Shown here piece by piece: positions 1 to 9,369 of a stretch of DNA of 64,000 nucleotides. Positions within the stretch are counted from its first letter, which is position 1. Each line of letters begins with the position of its first letter. The translations under genes were made by a program, and so were the position numbers. The notes under the pieces are model-generated. The model did not search any database. It had not been told where the DNA came from and saw only the letters and a program-made list of their open reading frames with translations. The DNA comes from Eretmocerus hayati (Eukaryota; Arthropoda; Insecta; Hymenoptera; Aphelinidae), in NCBI GenBank assembly GCA_029851415.1, contig CM056743.1:11462727-11526726 (forward strand), given 5' to 3'.

Positions 1-18
1 ACACATGTATGGTTTCAG

Positions 19-192
19 AGTTCAGTTGCATATGGTGTCGACATCAATATTGGATACGATAATGGATGTTCAGCCTTAGAACTGGCATTACTTGGACATC
101 AAGATTCAATAGTCCAGTGCCTTGTACTACCTGGAGCAGATCTTGGGCCTTACAAGAATAGCAATTCTCAAATTCTCAAGAAACCTTTACAT
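19..192 (+). CDS. Ankyrin-repeat exon of ankyrin-PRANC gene (5' part outside window)
   Basis: Open in one frame from an acceptor-like TTTCAG at 13-18 to a GTTAGT donor at 193. The peptide reads as an ankyrin repeat: DNGCSALELALLGHQD, then a loop ending in GADLG, then KKPLH, which opens the next repeat. The phase is 0 at both borders and joins cleanly to the exon at 279, where SALQTGQIN completes the helix pair. Upstream exons lie outside the window. Ankyrin repeats are protein-binding scaffolds; the partner cannot be told from this sequence. The exon structure rules out a bacterial or viral genome copy and points to a spliced nuclear gene. Confidence 0.65.
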
Positions 193-278
193 GTTAGTGA
201 ATTTTCCTTATCACAGGAGATGAACCTATTCATTTTCCATTTTTGAATGATTATTATCCTGAATTTTCCACCTTTTAG
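193..278 (+). other. 86-bp GT-AG intron of ankyrin-PRANC gene
   Basis: Begins GTTAGTGAAT and ends CCTTTTAG, is AT-rich, and contains stops in the flanking reading frame. Removing it joins two ankyrin half-repeats in phase 0. Introns this short are usual in insects. Confidence 0.6.
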
Positions 279-830
279 TCAGCACTACAAACTGGCCAGA
301 TCAATAGTTTCTCGTTGATGCTCAACAGGGATACTGACATCAATTATGTTGAGCCATCTCGAAGCTGTATTTTGGATATTTGCTCGGAAGCACTTCAATT
401 GAGTAATATCAGTAGTGATTTGTGCATATCAATTTTCAAAAATCTTATTAAACGAGGAGCAGTGGTCAATTTGATGGAAAGCTATCCAAATATTCCTAGC
501 AAATTCTTCAGATATGGGAACATCGACATGTCGGATATGCTTACTGCTGCTGGTTTAAAAATCTGTTTATACCAACAGCATGATCAGAAATTCTTACCAC
601 CGTTACATGAAGCAATCGACGATAACGACGTTAAAATGATAAAACATTTAATATATAGATACAAATTGGATTTAGAACATGTTGACTCTTGGGGCTTCAC
701 AGTTTTCCACCACGCATGTGACAGGAAATTATTCTTGGACATCAATACTTTGAAAATGTTGACTGACTTGGATGCGATTCAAGATGTTACGACAATCTTG
801 GATCGCCAGTCCTCAAATCTTCGATTGTGA
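279..830 (+). CDS. Ankyrin-repeat region of ankyrin-PRANC gene
   Basis: About 180 codons open in one frame, ending in TGA at 828-830. Repeats can be seen in order: SALQTGQINSFSLML..DTDIN; a degenerate repeat ending LIKRGAVVNL; PPLHEAIDDNDVKMIKHLI; and SWGFTVFHHACD near the end. The spacing (about 33 residues) and the motifs PLHEA, LLxxGA and VFHHA are typical. The frame then breaks at about 800-830, and the protein seems to continue in another frame (827-1312). The break is either a 1-base indel or a very short intron starting at the GTGAGT donor at 827; no convincing acceptor restores the frame. Likely cytoplasmic adaptor protein. Confidence 0.6.
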   Translation, partial: SALQTGQINSFSLMLNRDTDINYVEPSRSCILDICSEALQLSNISSDLCISIFKNLIKRGAVVNLMESYPNIPSKFFRYGNIDMSDMLTAAGLKICLYQQHDQKFLPPLHEAIDDNDVKMIKHLIYRYKLDLEHVDSWGFTVFHHACDRKLFLDINTLKMLTDLDAIQDVTTILDRQSSNLRL

Positions 831-1312
831 GTAACTTTGTGAGTAATCAATTCTTATATGTGTTGAAAAACTCTGCGATAAGTGACATAGTTCATGTGCA
901 AAAATGGGTCTCGGAAATCAATGAATTGAATCACGTCAAATCCATTGTGCAGTATCTCGTTACCTTTTCGTATCTCAAAAAACAGCATGACACATATTCC
1001 ATATCGGCTGATGAAGGGGTAGCCTCAATTATAATTAAACACTCTCGTGAATGCATTTCTGAAATCAACGCAATGACATCATATAAAATCGGCAATATTT
1101 GCCTAGCCGACCTTGTGTTGATGACTGAGTACAGTCTACTGGTGAGAGATGATGAGATCATCACGGCAATGCAGAATTTACAATTGTCCGATAAATTCAC
1201 TATTTATTGGTCTTGGATCACGCAAGATTTTCATCATGCTGAACAACGGCAAAAATTAATAATTTCTTCTTTACGACCACTAGCGCTCATAAACTGGACT
1301 GAGATACAGTAG
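827..1312 (+). pseudogene. PRANC-domain segment of ankyrin-PRANC gene, frame-shifted relative to the ankyrin part
   Basis: 161 open codons with a composition unlike a chance frame. The core HSRECISEINAM, then KIGNICLADLVL and a run of hydrophobic and acidic helices, matches the PRANC domain pattern (Cys, Glu-Ile, Met, then a short linker and a hydrophobic helix) that follows ankyrin repeats in parasitoid wasp, Wolbachia and poxvirus proteins. The segment lies directly after the ankyrin frame but in another frame, and it stops at TAG 1310-1312 just before the expected C-terminal F-box-like helix. Two frame changes in one gene suggest a pseudogene or assembly indels. Known role of the family: recruiting SCF-type cullin-1 ubiquitin ligase through the F-box-like tail. 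Confidence 0.5.
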
Positions 1313-1385
1313 CTACCCAGATATCTTTGAAAAACTATTCCGTATGATGTCCAACGATGATCTACGCAATTTGAGTACGATTTGA
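1293..1385 (+). pseudogene. F-box-like C-terminal tail of the PRANC gene, back in the ankyrin frame
   Basis: Open frame overlapping the end of the PRANC segment. It encodes YPDIFEKLFRMMSNDDLRNL and stops at TGA 1383-1385. The pattern of Pro, then Ile/Phe, Leu, then SNxDLxNL is the F-box-like ending of PRANC proteins and is at the right distance. It needs a second frame change at about 1293-1312. The minus strand is also open here for about 60 codons (roughly 1313-1500) and reads as a coiled-coil-like peptide, so the strand is not certain from this piece alone. Confidence 0.4.
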
Positions 1386-1531
1386 TCATATTCTAAGCTC
1401 ATCTTTTTAGAATTTTCAATGACACGACACATCTTTGCACATTCTAACACATAAGCTTGTATCGTTTCCATAAACGAATGTATCGAATCCATTTCATGGC
1501 TCCTTCAAAAATTGACATAAACTGTAGTTTA

Positions 1532-1759
1532 TTAAGAACCAATTGAGTAACTTGTTGGTGATACTACACGAAAATACAGATTCCCGGGAAAATTCAACCA
1601 CTTGTATAATGTAGCATTCCAAATGTTTATTGAACGGAGATCTCTCATTTTGTTCAATTCAACCGTTTTAATTGACAATCCGATTGGTTTTTCTAAACCT
1701 AGGTCGAATTTCATACAAGATGTCAGGATTGTGTTGTAGAGGGCGTAAGGTATTCGCAT
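1532..1759 (-). other. Unassigned open frame downstream of the ankyrin-PRANC gene
   Basis: 75 codons from ATG on the minus strand, not recognised. No domain, signal peptide or membrane segment is evident. The reading continues in another frame towards 1315, so this may be a decayed convergent gene. The rest of 1.4-1.8 kb shows nothing else. Confidence 0.15.
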
Positions 1760-1777
1760 GATTTACTCAAACAGCTC

Positions 1778-1970
1778 ACAAGGCGATTTCGGACTCTCCA
1801 GGTCCTGAAATCTCGCCAAAATTTTTTTCCAGTATCGTACCACCTAGAATATGAATAACTCAAAGCAACTCTGCAAAATGGGCCTCCCGTTCAGAGCCAC
1901 AGCCTATGACATTAGCATCGCCCATATAGGCCTATGCTAAAAAGTGATATTCATAGACCATTTCGGAGCA
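1778..1970. repeat. Solo arm of foldback family sharing a core with 38532-38861 and 57778-58120
   Basis: The stretch from the GGACTCTCCAGGTCCTGAAA region to the AAAAAGTGATAT region matches the left arm of the complete foldback at 57.8-58.1 kb over about 180 bp, including CGTACCACCTAGAATATGAA and GACATTAGCAT. The inverted right arm is absent here, so this is a truncated copy. Confidence 0.7.
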
Positions 1971-3108
1971 TTCCGACAAATTCCTGCCCTTGGCGGGGTC
2001 TGGCAAAAATCCTTAAAATTCTTTCCTTTTAGTAATATATTATAATCGTACGCCAAAATTTTTCCACAAAATCAAAATTCGGACCAGACCTGACATTTTT
2101 GGACGTATTTGGGCGCATTTCATCTCTTAACACTAGTACTTCCGAGAAAAATATTGCCCAAGGTCGATAGCCGAACCTACGAACTTCTAAGAGCTATTTG
2201 CTGAGAGCATATTTTGGCGAATTTTTGGACTTACTTTGAAGTGATGTGTGTCCCACTAGAAATGTGACAATAGACTTTCACGGATGGTCATTTCAAAGGT
2301 CTTTAAGAAACATACAATTTGACCACTGGTAAAAGTTGATTACTGTACTTTCTATAGGAGTTACAGGCGTTACAAGTCGAACAAATTCGTAAAAATGCAA
2401 ATCTTCGAGCTCACTTTGAATGAATCTTTTTTTCCCTTCGACTTTGAACCCGTGCGAATATGTTTTTTGATACAAATACTATTAATTAGAACAATAATCT
2501 GAGAGGGATATTGAATTCTTCATTTTATTCAGCCGTTTTATAACAACTTTTTTCACTTGTTGCTCATACATATTCACATGGACTTAGAGTCGAAGGAAGA
2601 ATAGTACATTTCGATATGAGGGTGGGGGAATAAGTTTCACACCCGTGTATCGAATACTATCTTTCTACAAACTGTGAGAGAAAGTGGGAAATCAGTGCGG
2701 AAAAGTTACTTTCTCGCACAGTGTGTCAAAATAGTACATTAAGCAATCAGGGTCGGGAAGAGGATTCCCTCACGAGTGGCCGGGAAGAGTGTGAGAAAGT
2801 CACATTCGCGCACGGTTCCGGCGACGAGTGCGGTAACTTCCCACCCGTATTGCGTATACCATTTTATGTAACCCGTGCGGAAAACTGTGCCTCTACGGTA
2901 TTTGGAGGCATTAGCCGATAAGATCATTAGAATTGTTTTTTGGAATTCTGTCTTCTATTCGATCCATAGACGATTCTATTCCGTTGATAAATCTTTTGAA
3001 ATTTTAATCACATTGATCGACAAATAGTTCCTGATCATTATGAATAGACTGCAAAATTTCGACTAGTAAACAAGACGCACCAATTAACCATTATTGATCT
3101 GGTACATC

Positions 3109-3207
3109 AAGGCTAATCAGGGGGTAAGGGGGTGGCGTCGGAGGTGGAGGAGAGCGGGGTCCAGGGGCGGAACCCCCTGGTGGGGGTGCAGGGGGCGAAG
3201 CCCCCCG
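3109..3207. repeat. G-rich block with GGGGGCGAAGCCCCC hairpin
   Basis: A strongly G-rich stretch in AT-rich surroundings, with two small hairpins of the type GGGGCGGAACCCCC and GGGGGCGAAGCCCCC. Similar hairpins are common in mobile repeats. The rest of 2.0-3.1 kb contains short repeated GTGAGAAAGT/ACTTTCTCGCAC motifs at 2660-2810 and no supportable gene. Confidence 0.5.
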
Positions 3208-3567
3208 ACTGAAAAGAACGCCTGAAAGATGTATGATAAAACGAACTTGCCATCCAGTACATTACGATGCTGCATAAATTGAAAAAATTCTCAATTTCCA
3301 GGAATTTTAAATTCTGTTTGATGAAATTCAGGTTCTAAAAAAAACTCAGTGATGGAACTTTTGAATAAGTAGATTTCATTGAATTGAAATCACAAATACT
3401 CATAAAATATACTTTTGTGAGTATATTGGCTTAAATTAAATGAACAGCACATTTTTCATGAATATCAACTACAAAACAAAATGCATGAAATCATTTTGAC
3501 CTAGTTGAAGAATCAATCTCCTTATATTGTTATGAACCAATTTAAATTTTTTGAATTCAATTCATCT

Positions 3568-3880
3568 AGAGAATATAAACAAAAAATTTTCTATTTTACG
3601 TGTGATCATGGGATTCATTCTCCATAACCAATTGTCAATTTCTATAAAAATATTGAGCTCCTGCTCATTCTGATTAGATCATCTAGTTGCCTATCATCTG
3701 TTGAATGCCAGAAACATATCTAGAGAATATCAACAAAACATATTCATCCTACGAGTGATTCTCGAATATATTCTCTAGCACCAATGGTCAATTTTGATGA
3801 TAATTTATTGAGTCCTGCTGATTCTATTTGGATCATCTAGTTGTCAATCATCTATTGAATTACAGAATTGTATCTAAAAA
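3568..3880 (+). repeat. Two-copy tandem duplication, unit about 155 bp
   Basis: 3568-3719 and 3720-3880 are diverged copies: both start with TCTAGAGAATAT(A/C)AACAAAA, pass GTGAT(C/T), CCAAT(T/G)GTCAAT, TTGAG(C)TCCTGCT, and end with GATCATCTAGTTG, CAATCATCTNTTGAAT and CCAGAA/ACAGAA. No coding signal is seen from 3.2 to 4.2 kb. Confidence 0.6.
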
Positions 3881-5419
3881 AATTATTAGGCTTCCATCTG
3901 AAAAATGAAATTAAAAATTCTACACAACTGTTGCAGCAATGTCATTTACGAATCGATCATCTTTGACAAAATCATTATTACGCTATTTACGTTGATTCGC
4001 TGCTGCGAAAAGTAATTCTGCAAGATATATCGATGAAAATTGACTGACTGATAGATTTTCACAAGTTTTCAAATTCTTATCAGAATCGTGATCAATTCAT
4101 TATCGCACTGATCAAACGGAATCTGGCAGTGTAGGCTCGTGGCGACTGCCACCCTTCTATTTTTCACTTTGTGCCATAGCAAAGGAGGAAACCAAGGATC
4201 GTGAGGCAAGGACATTGGTATTGAAAATCATCGCATCACTTACACAAAGTTATGATTTTTATTCCGCCTCCACTCTCGTTTATTGCATTTCTCGTCTGCA
4301 ACGATTGTCACACCATTTATCCACCAACCTCCTCCCCACACGGACAAGCTCATCAATCAAATCACTACTAAACGTGGGAGTTTTTACAACAGGGTAGGGT
4401 TCACATATTGGACACGCATTTTGGTTTGCGATGATATTTTATACTATACATGTTGAGGTTCGCATAGTCGTGTTCAACATTTGTTCTATGATAAATTATG
4501 AACAATATAAACCCCGATGGATGTGTTACTTGGTATCATTTTGGGAGTATGGACAAGAACGATTACCTATTGCTAACTGAATTGACGAATGAAAACTATA
4601 GGCACGGTGATATTGAATCCGAATGTATATTTGCGATTGAATAGTTATGCAAGGGATGCCTGGAAAGTATGGTTGGGTTCAGCTGAATCGGCAAAGTTCA
4701 GCGTCGTATTCGCGCGTGAACGCCATTTTGCAATCAATGTCAATGTGATTTTTCGTAAAATTCTATTTTATCTTCAATTTTTGATATAAAGCGGGCCGTG
4801 AATAAATTTCCGTCATCGGTATGTGGTACTAGGGTAAGGTTACACTATAGTTTGGGCGATATAAAAATTATTGTGTAAATTGTATTATATGTGTATGATT
4901 AGCATTATTGATTGAAAAACGAGCTTCAAAAAATTGTTGAATTTTGTTGATCATATTGATCATTTAACCATCAAACAAATGACGAGCATGATAGAGAGAT
5001 ATGTTATTCTATGTTCATATATTAATTTCGTATTAAAATTATTTCTGATCGTAACGACTTCTAAAAAATCTCCACTATTGAGTCCAAAAGTGGATGCTCA
5101 TACAATGCATGATATTTGAAATTCGAAGTATTTCGATAACTCCCTCGTTATCTGTTTCATCCAAATTCATCCAAATAAATTTAATAAGTTTAAACACAAT
5201 TTTGTATTGGGGGCGACGCCCCAGACTTGAGACCTGTTGTTGGATTGCATTTGTTTCCTTGCTGCTCGTTTGGACGGTTAGTTGATTTTTGATGGAACAT
5301 TGCGTAATTATTGTGAAATCCATACTTGCCATACTTTCAAAGTTATACCTCGCTGAGGTGTATCCAAAAAACGAAAATTCTTTAATATACCTTCTGGCGA
5401 TGCGGTCGCCGTGAACGAT

Positions 5420-5585
5420 GAAATTTGTTCCTAAACCTTGCAAAATATTTTCCGATTCGGGTTAAACAACGAGTTATCCAGGCTTTCTTAGCATCTAACA
5501 TAGCCTGGATAACTCTTTGTTGAGCCAAAATTGGAAAAGATGTCGAAATTGTTAAGAACAAAAATGTGCCTATTCGTAGGTTAGG
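5420..5585. repeat. Foldback MITE, copy 1 (second copy at 29246-29412)
   Basis: An inverted repeat: AACAACGAGTTATCCAGGCT faces AGCCTGGATAACTCTTTGTT across a short loop, and outer arms pair TTGTTCCTAA with TTAAGAACAA. It ends with AAAAATGTG(C)CTATT..TAGGTTAGGA, the same tail as the copy at 29.4 kb. Non-autonomous, no coding capacity. Confidence 0.75.
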
Positions 5586-5784
5586 AATTCACCGCGGACG
5601 ATTCATTTTCGTTCATTAGTGATAAACTTGTGATTGGTGATCAGATAGAGATATCACGGAATGAAGAATCAAGGAGCAGTAGAACAATTTTATTAGACAC
5701 CGTCAACTTGAGTAACTTGGAACGAAAATAGCATTTTGCTCAAATCACTCGGGTAACTGGTACATCTCCCATCAAAATTGCATT

Positions 5785-6081
5785 GTGTTTGTATTGAATC
5801 AAAAAGACAAAGTTCAGCTCCCGATTGTGAGTCCAATGACGTCTGTTTGGACGTCTCTTTCCAGATATGTGAGTGCTCAGAGTCTGGTTCCAGAGTTAGA
5901 CTGGAATGGCGTTATTTGGGAACAACATGCATTTAATGGTTCCACGGTTACCGTCAGCTGGGGTATGTTTGGAACGAAAAACGTATTATTGATGACGAAG
6001 TCATCTTCTCGCGTGTTGAGTCGTGCTGCGGCTATGGGAAACGACGCACGCTCGCGGGTAAGCGTTTGGGTATATCTATAG
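5785..6081 (+). other. Unassigned open frame with possible 5' splice site
   Basis: 98 codons open; not recognised. The sequence CGCGGGTAAGCG at 6053-6064 would be a good donor, so codons up to about 6057 could be an exon. No motif or signal peptide. Could be chance; it directly abuts a large foldback element. Confidence 0.15.
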
Positions 6082-6157
6082 CGTGCGTGCTTATCTCATC
6101 GGTGCGCCGAAAAGCCGATAGCTGTTTGTAAACAAACACGGGCACACACGCATCTCC

Positions 6158-7178
6158 CATATTGGCTATTGGCTATGGGATGGGAAGTATGAGTTTCAGC
6201 GCCTCCGTGCGGCGGTTTACGGCATGCCACCGGAGGGAGCAGTCGAACGTGTTTATATGTGGTTTAGTGCGGGCTTCGGTCTTCTCATGCACGTAGCTCA
6301 AAAACCGTAGCTCGGATGTGGTGAGAGTATACAAGGCGATTGTAGGGTTTTCAAAAACGAAGAATTTGAGCGCTTGTGAGCCTAAATCCAAGCGAAATTG
6401 AGTAAACTAGAGCGAGTTGAAATTTTCGCCTATGCTTTTCGCATGGGCGCGAGCAGGAGCGTTGCGGCCACTGCTCAACCACCGCTTCTGTCTCGACTCG
6501 CTCCGATATTTTTCTTGCTTCGAGCTCCGTGAATCCTCCAATAATGGTCTGATTGATACGTATGATAGCTCAAAGTTTTCGCAATTGAAAATCTAACAAC
6601 TTTCTCGCTCACTCTTATACGATTTGAGCGATAGTTTTTCTCAAAAATGAAGGGAAACCCCTACCATGCGCCTAATTTGCACGCTCTATTTCTGACCTTG
6701 ATTTTTGGGAAAACCGTTGCTCAAACCTTATAAGAGTAAGCGAGAAATTTGTTAGATTTTTAATTGCGAAAATTTTGAGCTATCATATATGCCAATCAGA
6801 GCATTGTTGAAGGATTCATAGAGCCCGAGGCGAGAAAAATATCGGAGCGAGTCGAGGCAGAAGCGGTGTGAGCAGTGGCCGCAACGTTCATGCTCGCGCC
6901 CATGCAAAAAGCATAGGCGAAAATTTTAACTCGCTCTAGTTTACTCAATTTTGCTCGGATTTAGGCCCACGAGCGCTCAAATTCTTCGTTTATGAAAACC
7001 CTACAATCCCTTTGCATACTGTTGCCACATCCGAGCTACGGTTTTTGAGCTACGTGCATGAGAAGACCGAAGCCCGCACTAAACCACATATGAACACGTT
7101 TGACTGCTCCCTCCCGTGACATGCCATTTTCCGCCGCACGGAGGCGCTGAAACTCATACTTCCCATAGCCAATATACT
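6158..7178. mobile_element. Giant foldback (palindromic) element, about 1.02 kb with arms near 490 bp
   Basis: The left arm 6158-6648 and right arm about 6702-7178 are near-complete inverted copies: GGGAAGTATGAGTTTCAGCG at 6181 faces CGCTGAAACTCATACTTCCC near 7145-7164; CGTAGCTCAAAAACCGTAGC faces GCTACGGTTTTTGAGCTACG; and the GAGCGAGT-type motif faces the same at the inner part. The loop is about 55 bp. The short open frames on both arms are the same sequence read in opposite directions and are not genes. Confidence 0.9.
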
Positions 7179-7438
7179 TTTGGCACCCGACGCATAATAT
7201 ACTCATATCTCTGATATGAGGCTGATGCATGAATTATTTACGAGTATCAGCCCTTTGAAACGATCTCCAAAGTTTAAAAAGGACGTCCAGTTGCGACTTT
7301 TCGATTTTTTGAATATATTCATCAACCAAAAGCTATGCCAATCACGGAAAGTTCTCATTATTGAATGAGAACAATTTCAATTCTAAATTTCAACGATCTG
7401 GTCATCCCAAGTTCCTCGAGTTCCATTATACGGTGTTA

Positions 7439-7460
7439 GGGCTTCGACAGAAAGTGCGCA
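7439..7460 (+). repeat. Solo terminal repeat of the Harbinger-type MITE seen at 27635-27795
   Basis: GGCTTCGACAGAAAGTGCGCA preceded by TTA matches the terminal repeat GGGCCTCGACAGAAAGTGCGCA of the complete copy at 27.6 kb, which is flanked by TAA. The partner end is missing, so this is a decayed copy. Confidence 0.6.
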
Positions 7461-7708
7461 TCTGAGCCATTGGTCATCATCTACTCATCGAAACACCGGA
7501 TTTTGAGTGCACAGGGAATCATCATCACCAATTTTTTTCCTTCCTATAAAAAGTTCATGCCTAATGAAAGAAAATTACAATACAGTTTCTTTATCTGTGG
7601 CTCGAAAGTATTTCATTTTCATCACGGAAAATCGACCCGTGATTCAAATCCCAAAACCAATATGGCGTACGAAAATCAGAAACTTTAGCAAGTTTGTTCT
7701 CGCTCGTG

Positions 7709-8142
7709 GTATCCTGACGTCCTACGAGCCTTAGTGACGTCAAATATTGCGAAGAGACTGGTATTTTTTTACAGCGCACCGCGATTCGTCTGCTTTACTT
7801 TCATAATGCTATCATGTGATGTTTAGTAGCACTCTACATAATTGGAACGGATGTTACTGAGAAATTTCAGCATCACCGTCGAATAATTAAACACCTATAT
7901 TTGCCACTCACCTAATGATATTTACATTATTGAGTTCGGGACTTGAAAATTTCCATTCTGAGTCAGAAACATTATCATCAACATGTTCAAATCAACATTT
8001 GGTGATTTAATGCGGGTCTCAAAAACAAGCCAAAAGGTTACGGCAGGTTATCAAACAGCTTCCGACGTCAACAAACCATGGACTGAACCGACGTCAATTC
8101 GCACTTATTGACGTCAGATTATGGGTTTCGACGTCAGGATAC
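7709..8142. repeat. Inverted-repeat element with GTATCCTGACGTC ends and internal GACGTCA sites
   Basis: Perfect 13-bp terminal inverted repeats: GTATCCTGACGTC at 7709 and GACGTCAGGATAC ending at 8142. Four further GACGTC motifs lie just inside the ends (about 7733, 8062, 8091, 8110), including the full palindrome TTGACGTCA. The size of 434 bp fits a non-autonomous DNA transposon. No clear target duplication could be read by eye. Confidence 0.7.
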
Positions 8143-8225
8143 TCCAAACGGAACAGACCCGTAAAAATCTCTGATCTTGGCTAGTGAAAGCGCGCGTGGA
8201 ATTCGGCCGATTTTAATCCTTCATC

Positions 8226-8384
8226 ATGAATGATAGAAGACGAATGGAAAAATTCTGCGGAAACAGGAAATTTTCTTTTGGCATAGACAAGCGTATAAAA
8301 GAGCCAAATCGAATTCAGCTGACGCATGATTATTCTGATCATAAAGGTCGTTTCAGAAATCGAGACAAAACATGGCAGGATTAA
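8226..8384 (+). other. Small unassigned open frame below a TATAAAAG motif
   Basis: 53 codons from ATG, rich in Arg, Lys and Asp (for example MNDRRRMEKFCGNRKF). It overlaps a TATAAAAG at about 8295, so the motif is inside it rather than upstream. The stop overlaps TTAACCCGTTCACGG, which resembles a piggyBac-type element end. Not recognised. Confidence 0.15.
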
Positions 8385-8518
8385 CCCGTTCACGGAGAGC
8401 GAGACGGAGAGTCAACCTTTCGTAACTTCATTTGAGTCATGGACCGGGCGACCATCTTTAGGGAAATATTTTTGTACGGGGATAATTTCTTCCTCTACCC
8501 TGGTAGAAAAAAGAGCGT

Positions 8519-8665
8519 AGCAGTACTGCGCAACTCCGTACTACGATGTTGGAGGTACGGCGGTAGTACGATCGTACCTCTACGGACGTAATACGATCGT
8601 ATCAGTCAGGTCGTAATACTGGCCGTAGTACTGCCGTATTACGATCATATTACGCCCGAGTCTCA
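8519..8665. repeat. Cluster of TACGATCGTA-type short palindromes
   Basis: About 145 bp packed with GTACTAC, GTAGTAC, TACGATCGTA and TAATACG motifs in both orientations. Structurally like the GTAACG cluster at 54.3 kb. No coding signal. Confidence 0.6.
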
Positions 8666-8718
8666 ATAACATTAATTTATAGAAAAATTATGAAGGGATC
8701 GAAACATGAACTCCCCTG

Positions 8719-8994
8719 TTACATTGTCGATGTATATAGGAAACTCCGGTTCATGGATATGACGACATATTGTAGATATAATAATTCAGTTAGGTATAAA
8801 TTTTTTATTTCCTCTGAATTTTGAATTTCTTCAGATCTATCTTTATCAGTATTTCCTTCCACATAATCATCACTACAAGGACTGAAAATTGCACTGTTTT
8901 GATCACTTCTTGTTGAACCATCATCTTTTTCTCCAAGAAATGGATCTGTATCAGATCCACTAACATCAGAGTCAAGAGACTCAAAAACACTCAT
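8719..8994 (-). CDS. Acidic N-terminal-like open frame, possible DNA-transposase start
   Basis: 91 codons from ATG on the minus strand. The first 55 residues are strongly acidic with repeated Ser-Asp pairs (MSVFESLDSDVSGSDTDPF, then EKDDGS and DKDRSEEI). Acidic Ser/Asp-rich starts of this kind are common in piggyBac-type transposases, and a TTAACCC motif lies 340 bp away at 8382, but no catalytic core is present. The last 30 codons look non-coding and may be intron. Alternative: first exon of an unrelated acidic protein. Confidence 0.3.
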   Translation of the reverse strand: MSVFESLDSDVSGSDTDPFLGEKDDGSTRSDQNSAIFSPCSDDYVEGNTDKDRSEEIQNSEEIKNLYLTELLYLQYVVISMNRSFLYTSTM

Positions 8995-9247
8995 GCCTGA
9001 TTATTTTCCAATTATTTCTATCAGAAAATTCTTAGGTGCACTTATTTGTGTATAGTACAATCAACATCCTAGAAGCCAATGCATGGCAGCACAACACATG
9101 AGCGCACAGCTGATCATATAGCTGACCACACATTCAGCCGGCGAGAAACGCACGCGTGAGCTTATTATAGGGTTGGGTTGGGGCTGCAGCTATATGGCCT
9201 ATATATACTATACTATAGAGCTTCTACACAGTCATGTACCCATAATG

Positions 9248-9272
9248 ATATATATATATATATATATATATG
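9248..9272. repeat. (TA)n microsatellite
   Basis: An uninterrupted run of TA dinucleotides of about 24 bp in an AT-rich stretch (9.1-9.35 kb) with no gene. Confidence 0.95.
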
Positions 9273-9369
9273 TATTATATTTACATAATAAGATATACGT
9301 CACATGCGCGATTAGGTCAAGCATCTATTTCTATTTTGAGAAAAAATAATAAATAAAAAACTATTACTA

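Noticed and set aside
6173..7230. Short frames on both arms of the 6-7 kb foldback (e.g. HMWFSAGFGLLMH)
   Set aside because: They are the same repeat read in opposite directions, with no conserved start or domain.
7591..7779. Overlapping 60-75-codon frames on both strands at 7.47-7.78 kb
   Set aside because: They run into the end of the GACGTC element and show no motif; treated as chance.
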